In this document: positions 56,293-64,000 of the stretch, one piece after another | How the letters are laid out: the number at the start of each line of letters is the position of its first letter | Numbering within the stretch: the first letter of the stretch is position 1 | Assembly (NCBI GenBank): GCA_916613615.1 | Contig: OU744721.1 | Coordinates: forward strand, 55,996,747 to 56,060,746 | Origin: Steromphala cineraria | Taxonomy: Eukaryota > Mollusca > Gastropoda > Trochida > Trochidae | DNA: 64,000 nucleotides | Direction: 5' to 3' | The notes under the pieces: generated by a model | Told to the model about the DNA's origin: nothing | The model's database searches: none | What the model saw: the letters and a program-made list of their open reading frames with translations, nothing else | Position numbers and translations under genes: made by a program

Positions 56293-59200
56293 CTGGAAAT
56301 GAAACGGATTGTTCGTAACTAAGCTGTCGCTTTTTGAAATATGAACTTAAATGTTACAAAGTACTATTATAATGTAGTACTAAAAGAGAATTATTCATTT
56401 GAAATATGAAATCATTCATATAAGAAATGTATACATATTTCAAAACATAACTTGTATCGTTTAAAGCATAAACAGCATCTCTGCAACAGTGAAGATAACA
56501 TTGATTACATATATATTGAGTTATCCTTTTAATTTGTTAATAGGAATATACTAGATTACTCATTAAGGCATTGACCATTTGATGTTTATAACTGTTTGAG
56601 CACATCAGGGGTTGGGGAAATCGTTTTTGAAACATTTTTGTTCAACAGAACTTTTGGGATTTATATTAAAAAATCATAAGATATAAATATTAGGTTAATA
56701 CAAAATGTTGTCAACGTTAAACGCCTTGTTCAACTCTTATCTATTGACGCATCAAAAGTGTACTAAGCACACACACACACACACACACACAATTATATCA
56801 CTCTTCTTTGTCTAGTTAAAGAGATTTTAAAAATACTGTTTCTTACAATCGTTATTTTTTCAGAAACGTGGAACAAACTGTTTCCAAATTTATAAATTGC
56901 AATAGTTGCTCTTGAAGATATGGAGCATCTATATGTAAATTGTATCTTCCCTACCGAATAAAGTATTTCCAACTACATAGTCCTGTAATAAAACGTTTCA
57001 AAATTATTTTGCATCAAAATTTAATTTTCAATCGACGATGAAATATCTACTTTTAATTTCTTCTCAAACGTGTCCTAGCTAATCATTGCTGTCATCATTA
57101 TTTCGGATTTCGACGAGTGAGGATTATATTGTATAGCTTTGATGGCCCTCTGGACCCTGGTAGAAGCCACAGGGGCCACAGCCTTATAACCTATTTTCAT
57201 CTTCTAAGAAGCATAAGGCCTTGAATGCTGAAATCTTTTGTAAGATTATAAAAGGTAGCTTCAGTGGCCCCGTGGAAACCTATCGTCACCTTCTTCCCCA
57301 AAAGCATGAGGTCTAGAATCATGAAACCTTGTGTACAGACTCCTTGAGTATTGATAATTATAGTTTATAGCTTTGATGGCCCTGTGGCCTCATAGTAGGG
57401 CCACGCACTTCAAACGTAATTCAATCTTTTTTCCAGAAGCAAAAGACTTAGAAAGCTGTAAATTTGTGTACATACTCCTTGAAAAGTGAACTACTAAGGG
57501 CCACAGGGGCTACACTCTTAAAATATATTTATCTTCTTCACCAGAAGCATAAAGCCGAGAATGCTGAAACCTTGTGTACAAACAGTGGCGTCTAATAAGG
57601 ACCACAGGAGCCACGCCCTTGAAACATGTTGTCATTTTTTTCGCCAGAAGCGTAAGGCCTTGAAATATCAATCTCTGTGTACAGACTCCTTGACTAGGTA
57701 GAATTATAATTTATAGCTATGGTGACCCCATGGCCCCTAACAAGAGCAACAGGGACTACACCCGTAAAACTCTTTTTCATCTTTTTCGCCAGCAGCATCA
57801 GGCCTAGAATGCTGAAACATTGTGTACAGACTCTTTGACTAGTAAGGATGATAGTTTTTAGAGTGGGTCCACGCCCTTAAGATTTTTACCCTGAAGCACA
57901 ACTCATAGAATGCTGAAATCTGTTGTATAGACTCCTTAAGTAATGGTGAAGCCTGATGAGCTACAGATCCAATGGTTCTATCTTTTATTTGTTTGGTTTG
58001 CTGGATATAAAAACAGTTTAAAAAAGTACTTTTTTACAGTCTGAATTTGCAATTTCAATTGTTTATGAAGAAAAGATAAAAGGAGGTAGACGGGTGGGCA
58101 TCTTGATGCGCCCGTGAAATGCATTCGTTGGTTAGTCTCCATGTCACAAATATGTGAAAGTATAGCCCCTTATTTCAATTGATTTCTCAGAGGAATTTTG
58201 TTGATGGTCTAAGTGATAAGCCTGCAACTCCCAGTTTGTGGTTGGGTTGTTGGCGGGTTAGGGGGTCGTATTTTAAGTTATGAATTTTCAGGATTTTAGG
58301 TATGTCAGTCGAAAATGTCAAATATTTATGGATGGAAGGATGAAAGACAAACTGACGACGGACAACCGTCAACGCCTTAGTTGAGTCTTAAGACCTAATA
58401 AACTTCAGTTAATAACAACAACCAAAATGCAAAATATATGTTACCTCTCATCAACTGTTGGTGCTTGTGACGTTGAGAGAACAGAGGAAGCACTGTAGAA
58501 AACATTCAAAAAGATATCAAGTATGTATATTAAATTGATTTCTAAAACAGTCAATTGTCAATGTTTTAAAATGAAAACGCTCAGAGTATATAAAATATTT
58601 TTTTCATTTGATTGTTACATATAAAGCGATACGAGGCATTTATTTTCATTTTACCATGAAAATCTTAGGTTTTTTAAAGTTCTTAGACGATACGAATATT
58701 CTAAATCTATTGTTGCATGAAGCAGGCAAGTTTGAATTAATGTTGGAAGCTACGTACAAAATCGATTTCTTATCGAATAGTTGAGGTACTGCTTATTATC
58801 GACATATTCATAAATGATGAAAACATTGGACATCCTGTTAAATGTTCCTGGGTCATATGGTATAACTTGTTGTTATAGAAGTTGCCAGGGAAACTTTACA
58901 AACCAACCTAAGAAAAGGCAGTTGTCTGAGCACAGCAAAAGGCTTATCAATGTCACAGCGAAAAATGAAAAAAAACCCCCTCTCTTTCAAAAGTACATGT
59001 TCCATACAGTCCTGATTGTAACTGCGTGATGCCTACATGCATGAACGCGGGCAAAATTTGGAGATCCGTACATGGGGAGTATTCCCTTATAGGGTCTTTG
59101 GATGAGAGATCGGATAAAATGTCGGCGTGCCTTAATAAGGCTGCATTTGGAAGCTATTACTAATATTACGAGAACATATTAAGAATACATGATAAAACAA

Positions 59201-62200
59201 GAAAAGTGCAGATTATTAGGATAAATAGTTTTCCACAATCAGTCAGATAAATTCTGATATTGGAAAGTTACTATCATTAAGAACAAAACATGATGTTTTG
59301 AACATTTAAACAAAATAAAAATATTTAAACCAAATTGTATCTTAATTAGCACTACAACCTTCCTAGTTTAGTATTGTGGAAATTAAAATTGAATCAAACA
59401 GATGAATAGTTTTTCTGCTATAGGTCTGACAAATTCTGATGGAAAAGGACTAAGTAAAAAACATGGAAAGTTTATTTAAAATCAAATATTAACGAAATAT
59501 GTTGTAATTTCGCACTGCACCCTTCCTAGTAGGGTAGCAGACATGTGCAAAATATTATACCAATCACAAGAATGGTTTTTCTGTAATATGTCAGGCAAAT
59601 TCTGATGATGGAAAACATGGAAATCTTTCAAAAATTCAAATATAAATAAAATTTGTTGCAATTTTGCACTGCACCCCTCCTAGTAGGGAAGAAGACGTAT
59701 GCACAATTTGACAATAATCTGATAAATAGTTTTTCCATAATAGTTTGGACGAATTTTGATATTGTAAATGGACCAAGTTTAAAACATGGAAATTTTAAAA
59801 GAAATTCAAATATTAACGAAATTTCTTGTAATTTCGCGCTGCACCCCTCCTAGTAGGGTAGAAGTCAAAATTTGAAAACAATCTGATGAATAATTTTTCC
59901 GAAATAGGTCGGTCAAAAAGAGTCCTCGGCCAGACGTGCGGAAGGACGGTCGGACAGAATCGTTGGTATTACTATACTATATAAAAATCCAATTACATTC
60001 CCCATTTTTGTTCAGAGGATGTTGTAAGAAATTGAGAGAGTGGTTGCGTTTCTTTTTTGAGAGAGTGAGTTTATATATTTTAGCAAATGAGCTGGGATTG
60101 AGGATAAAGCAGTTGTTTAGTTCCTCGGATTGTCACTTTTGCTGCTGCCTCAAATGTATGCTGCCGCTAAGATTTCTGCTGGGGACACTGGCAACGTTTT
60201 TAGTATCCATCCTTAACCAGTTTAAAAGTCTTTTTTGGTAGTGTGTACATTTTCTTTCGATCCAAGAGGAAGAGGATCCAAGGGAGACAATCCAAATTTA
60301 TTCTTTATTTCTGAAAACTTCATTAAAAAGATATTTTTCAGTATAAAACAAAACGTGTCTCTCCTCTCAGTAAATCAGACTGGGATGGGGGAGGAGATCA
60401 TTTCATAAGGATAGAATAGCAATTGAGAATTATCGTTTTGTGGCTGAAACGGTTGGTTTCAGTTGTTAGCTATCACTGACATTTGAAAAAAAACTAACTA
60501 TAATATAAGACTACTGTCACCTGAAAAATATACGTTCACTGCCAGATTTGAACTCCGTGGATGCAAGGTAATTCTCAGCCATTGATCTCTCCCATGATGC
60601 CAGATCAATCCCATCCGCATCTTCGTCGTGATTTTGTCCTGAAAACACACCAATGAATTACAAGAAAGGAAATAACACTTTACACAATAATTAAAACTAT
60701 TTAACATTCACAGAAGCACGTGGACGTTTTTTTACGGTTTACTGTCATACCTTCATCGATTTCATCTTTCTTCTTGCAGTAACGGCCCGAGAGTAACTTT
60801 CCAAGATGAAAAAACACATTAAGGGGAGGTGGAAGAGGTGGTTTCTCATAGTACTCCATCGTTACACGTGCGCTCTGCCAGGCTGCTATCCAAGTCGCTT
60901 GTTCGTAAATGTTTGCGAATGTATAACTGAAATGAAAAAGATGGTACATAATCTATGGGCTAGGGAATATGGAATGGGACTATTGTGATAGCGATAGTCT
61001 ATTGCAGAGTACTATTGCAATAGTTTAAAAATAAAGACGTATGGAATGGGACTATTGTGATAGCGATAGTCTATTGCAGAGTACTATTGCAATAGCTATT
61101 GCAATAGTTAAACAATAAAGACAGGCAGATTTTGGCGCTTTATTTGTAATAAATTAAAGCTCTACTGTACTTATGGAAGTCGCCATCTATCGTTACACCC
61201 CTACTATTTTTAATATGGTGTGGAGGATCTGTAGTTTAAATACTGTACTGTAGGTTTGTAATAGAAATCAATTTCTATCTGTCCTGATTTTATGCTTGCC
61301 ATTCCATCTAAGAATGCTACATTTTCAGTGCTATCTTCCATTGTTAATGATAGACTTTCGATGTACACGTATGTATTATGTTGGTCTCGCAAGGAGTCAT
61401 TTTCCCAATTATTCCATGATATAAAACAGTCATCAAAAAAAATTGTTCAATTTCTTTTGGATTCGTTTTCAAATAGATTGACCATTCCATGTCAGAATCT
61501 TAGTAATAGACTAGGTATTTTTAACCGTCGCAATCACTATTTAGTATACACTCATCATTTCTACTCTCCTTGTACTGGCATTAAAAGGATACAAAGAATC
61601 ATTATTCACCTACAATGTTTCGTTTCGTAGCTAAAAAATAAGTAATGAAACATCTTTACCTCTCCTTGTTGTCCACCATGCAAAAAGGTAAATAATACCG
61701 AGTTTAGAAGATATTGTCTAAATCCAAGGACCACAACATGACAAAGACAGCTTGATACATTCCCATAACCCAAATATGTCTTCTGCTACGAAAGGCTGTC
61801 CATAGAGTGGTCAAAGATACTTCGTATGACAAAATAAATATCATTTAAAGGTTCCTAGGCGGATATTCTTCACCACTTTGCATTTGTCTTTTCTGTTTTG
61901 GTACGTTTTGTGTTAGTTTGTTACCACCTATTTCCGATAGAGCAAGAAGATCTACATGGGTAATACATTAGTCCCCCAGATTTTATGCAACTCTCCTTCA
62001 ACTTAGCGCGTTTTGTTCCTATGTGACCCTAGCCAAAGAATTATGTCTTTGTCACAATATTATATTGTAGCAGTACAAGCTCTGCACCCACCTGAACCTG
62101 GCGATGACGATGTTGAGGAGGAGGACGTTCATGAGGAGCATGTATATGCCGAGGAGGAAGGGTACAGCGTACTGACCCAGGGTGGAGGGACATTCAGCTC

Positions 62201-62254
62201 TCGTCCCGTTCTTGTACAGGAGCGGGTCTGAGGAACAATCGTCGGGCTCTTGTG
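56172..62254 (-). CDS. TRPM-like channel, C-terminal part (TRPM-A), 5 exons
   Basis: Gene-level entry. Five minus-strand exons join in phase: outer pore plus S6, TRP box, acidic linker, short Ser/Thr linker, coiled coil and TAA. S1-S5 and the N-terminus lie right of the window. The product would be a cation channel of the melastatin TRP family in a membrane. After the coiled coil there is no Nudix (TRPM2) or alpha-kinase (TRPM6/7) domain, so it is a short-tailed TRPM. It lies upstream of TRPM-B on the same strand, 17 kb away. Confidence 0.88.
56768..56790. repeat. (AC)n microsatellite
   Basis: About twelve AC units in TRPM-A intron sequence. Confidence 0.95.
57120..57975 (-). mobile_element. 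'gtagctcatcagg' repeat family, second copy
   Basis: Reverse orientation relative to the copy at 12.6-13.2 kb: the right end gaagcctgatgagctacag is the complement of that copy's start. Five or six units with 'gctgaaaccttgtgtacaga' and 'gccacaggggcc'. It lies between the last two TRPM-A exons. Confidence 0.65.
58445..58492 (-). CDS. TRPM-A short exon (16 codons)
   Basis: Encodes SASSVLSTSQAPTVDER when joined on both sides. No motif, but acceptor ttttctacag, donor gtaaca and exact phase matches to both neighbours make a real microexon likely. Confidence 0.75.
59150..59960. repeat. tandem repeat, about 165-bp units
   Basis: Four to five diverged units, each with 'gcactgcacccctcctagta' and 'aaaacatggaaa'. 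Ends in a gacgtgcggaaggacggtcgg tract like other bivalve-type repeats here. Intronic in TRPM-A. Confidence 0.75.
60521..60638 (-). CDS. TRPM-A exon: acidic linker and WE-helix
   Basis: An Asp-rich stretch (NHDEDADGID) leads to LASWERSMAENYLASTE, the TRPM pattern L-x-x-W-E-x-x-x-x-x-x-Y-L that precedes the C-terminal coiled coil. Acceptor gtgttttcag; donor gtgaca after TTC AG. Both phases fit. Confidence 0.9.
60751..60926 (-). CDS. TRPM-A exon: TRP box
   Basis: YTFANIYEQATWIAAWQSAR followed by MEYYEKPPLPPPLNVFFHLG. This is the TRP helix of TRPMs: Trp near its middle, then E-Y-x-x-x-P-x-L-P-P-P-L-x-x-F. It transmits gating from cytosolic domains to S6. Acceptor tttcatttcag, donor gtatga, one split base at each end. 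A basic CKKK stretch follows. Confidence 0.95.
60965..61112. repeat. two-copy tandem repeat with ctattgcaatag palindromes
   Basis: tatggaatgggactattgtg then atagcgatagtctattgcag occurs twice with a period of about 70 bases. The second copy ends in a doubled attgcaatagct palindrome. Confidence 0.85.
62092..62254 (-). CDS. TRPM-A exon: outer pore loop and S6
   Basis: Begins inside the outer pore turret (EPDDC...AECP, two Cys as in TRPM pores), then the S6 helix VPFLLGIYMLLMNVLLLNIV ending IARF. This is the TRPM signature P-x-x-x-x-I-Y-x-L-x-x-N-I-L-L-x-N-L-x-I-A-x-F. The selectivity filter would be in the previous exon, outside the window. Donor gtgggt leaves two bases, completed to Ser by the next exon. 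Confidence 0.93.
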
Positions 62255-62590
62255 CTTTTAAAAAATCAATTTGTGAATCAAGACTCTTTTACCACTTTGA
62301 GCAAAATCACAGAGGACAATGTTCTATGACAATGACAATGTAAAGGAGCTGACGCAATCATTAGTGCAATTTCTGCAACCCATTTGCTTCATAATGTTTC
62401 TTTTCGTAATCTGTTCAATAATAATTTCTTTCATTGGTAAGAAAAAAAGTTTTTTTATCGAGAACTGAACAGCTGCAGAATGAAATCAACAAACTATTTG
62501 TTTCTACGTAAATGTTGATTTACAGGCAGTATTGCATCCAGGAATGTGTAAACCAGGGGGATATCCCCCATAATTCCTGTAAACGGGAGG

Positions 62591-62632
62591 GGGGGGGGGG
62601 GGTTAATTTCAAATAGGGGGGGGGGGGGGGGA
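62591..62632. repeat. two poly(G) runs
   Basis: Runs of about 12-17 G separated by 17 ordinary bases (ttaatttcaaat core). Could form G-quadruplex; run lengths are doubtful in any assembly. Confidence 0.9.
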
Positions 62633-62815
62633 GGTCGTGGCTTGTCACTGAATACATGATACACATACCTAATTTACTTTGTACCCTGCCACTGTGTTAT
62701 TTGAGAGTATAAATTAAACATAAAAGCACATGGAAAACAAATCTTTCTTCATCTTGAAACAACTGCCTTGTAAAAGAAATCAAAATCCTTCTATCTGGAT
62801 TGTCATAAACTAATT

Positions 62816-63850
62816 CACTTATTCGGAATCAAGTCTATTTCTGATGCTGGTATGAATTGCATTGTGACAATTGAAACCTATCTCACGATCAACAGTCTGG
62901 GAAGGGATATGCTGGCAGAGTTTTGCTACTTTCACAAGATTGGGGAACTGATTGCCATGGTGTAATTGAACTACCTTCCATAATATATGGAGTTTTCCCC
63001 TGGGGGATATGTGCTCAATAACGAAGAGTTTGACCAAACTCCACTTTGCCCTTGTGTTGTCAGCATCAATCAGCTTTGCTAGTGCAGTTACACTTCTGGC
63101 TCTGCCATAGTGTTCAATCAGAACATCTACATCTTCATTTCCATAATTCAGTAAATCCTCTTTTGACAAGAAATTGCTGGTCTCAGACCTAATACTTGAA
63201 ATGATGGCAATTGTAGGTCAAATGTCCAGTTGTTCGTTCAAAGCTTTCAGAAAGGTTGTTCTAATACTGTTAAACGATTTGTTTGTATCTCACAAGGTTT
63301 CATTTTTTGAAAAGGTCGCTGTCATTCACTGAATTTTTACCTTTTCGGTCTCCTGTTGAATCTTCATGCGAGATGTTTAAAGTAACTGTTGATAGTAGCT
63401 CTTGCCACTCAAAGCCTGGTCAATTGCACTAAAGGCACAATCAATAGCTGGTCTCACAGTCGACATGTCAAGATCCTGTTTCTGCATTGTAATACTCTGC
63501 CTGCAAGGGCAGGGATGACATCTATTATTGAGTAGAGGCAACATACAAACTTGTTATCTGAGTCTCCTTCATCTTCACTTCAGGTGCATGCATAATCTTC
63601 TGAATTTCCTTGAGCTCTTCAGTTCTTTCAGTTGACTTTGAAAAGTAGTAATTAAGATCTGTCAGCACTTCTGAATGGATTCTTTTATATACTTCTCACG
63701 TGCACTGTCAGCAGCTTTTGAGGTTGCTTATTTCAGTCTGTGGACAATGCACTGCAATATGTGGACTTCGTTTCTTGATCTTTGTTGCCACTCCTTTTTC
63801 TATTCCTGTCATTAAAGATACATTATCAGAGTTTAATATTTTTTAAAGTA
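62816..63850 (-). pseudogene. hAT-type transposase relic
   Basis: Right part (minus strand, first): NSDNVSLMTGIEKGVATKIK then HIAVHC, the hAT block S-D-G-x-x-x-M-T-G-x-x-x-G-V ... H-C-x-x-H. Then FSKSTERTEELKEIQKI. The C-terminal open segment includes FPNLVKVAKLCQHIPSQTVD then REIGF...IRNRL, the hAT dimerisation region (P-x-x-S-x-x-x-E-R-x-F-S ... K-N-R-L). Frameshifts and stops between make it inactive. It would lie in the TRPM-A intron before the S6 exon. Confidence 0.75.
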
Positions 63851-64000
63851 ATTTTACTGTTTTCCTTGTAGCTTTTGCAAAATTTTGCGACCAACCTAGG
63901 GGAAATCCTACCAAAATTCATAAAATAGAGATAATTTACTAAAATGACCAAAAAGACAGCCGACATAAAGACCAATCAACTTCCGGTTTCTAAATATACC

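Noticed and set aside
61292..61630. 112-codon plus-strand ORF
   Set aside because: Ser/Ile/His-rich without a recognisable motif, lying between two TRPM-A exons on the opposite strand; may be an old retroelement piece, but I cannot support it.

Overview
The window looks like nuclear DNA of a mollusc, most likely a bivalve. It is AT-rich and has long introns with GT/AG borders. It is dense in mobile elements (Tc1, BEL/Pao, hAT, LINE, SINE and TIR elements) and carries repeat families that look familiar from bivalve genomes, with tails such as 'ggacggacggac' and 'ggcgttaaaccc'. Nothing bacterial, viral or plasmid-like is present: no operons and no CRISPR array. I cannot name the species.

Almost all recognisable host coding sequence lies on the minus strand and belongs to two TRPM-family (melastatin TRP channel) genes in head-to-tail order. 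TRPM-A enters from the right edge and is seen only as its last five exons (62,254 to 56,172): outer pore and S6, TRP box, acidic linker, and a C-terminal coiled coil ending in a stop. TRPM-B (39,028 to 2,353) reads as eleven exons that join phase-perfectly into a 541-codon ORF. It holds the TRPM N-terminal SLOG/LSDAT-type fold and ankyrin-like MHR repeats, then stops before any transmembrane segment.

TRPM-B introns each hold their own insertions. Intron 4 (about 17.7 kb) holds a candidate giant fold-back element of about 13.5 kb (14,495-27,974). Its TIRs share a TACAGTAGTGTGAA-type end, and each arm contains a GC-rich subterminal block and then a kilobase-scale degenerate tandem array, the two arrays in opposite orientation. 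Between the arms are an 800-bp compound microsatellite, LINE-tail repeats and no recognisable transposase. Intron 3 holds a BEL/Pao element (30,551-34,831, target duplication TACAA) with a large 5' deletion. A TIR element sits in its 3' LTR, and that TIR element was in turn hit by a Tc1-like element (31,104-32,241): three nested layers. Intron 6 holds a Tc1 relic. Intron 8 holds a TIR-like repeat built from TGACCTTGACC-type half sites, split by a 5'-truncated LINE with a 15-bp target duplication.

The intergenic stretch 39-56 kb holds a LINE relic, a bivalve-type SINE, an ACGTACGT inverted pair, a small TIR element, a 62-67 bp minisatellite, a tRNA-derived SINE head, a long perfect hairpin, a 1.24-kb tandem duplication, and a decayed duplicate of the TRPM-A terminal exon. 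The far right (62.8-63.9 kb) is a decayed hAT transposase. The rest is AT-rich sequence in which I see nothing definite.
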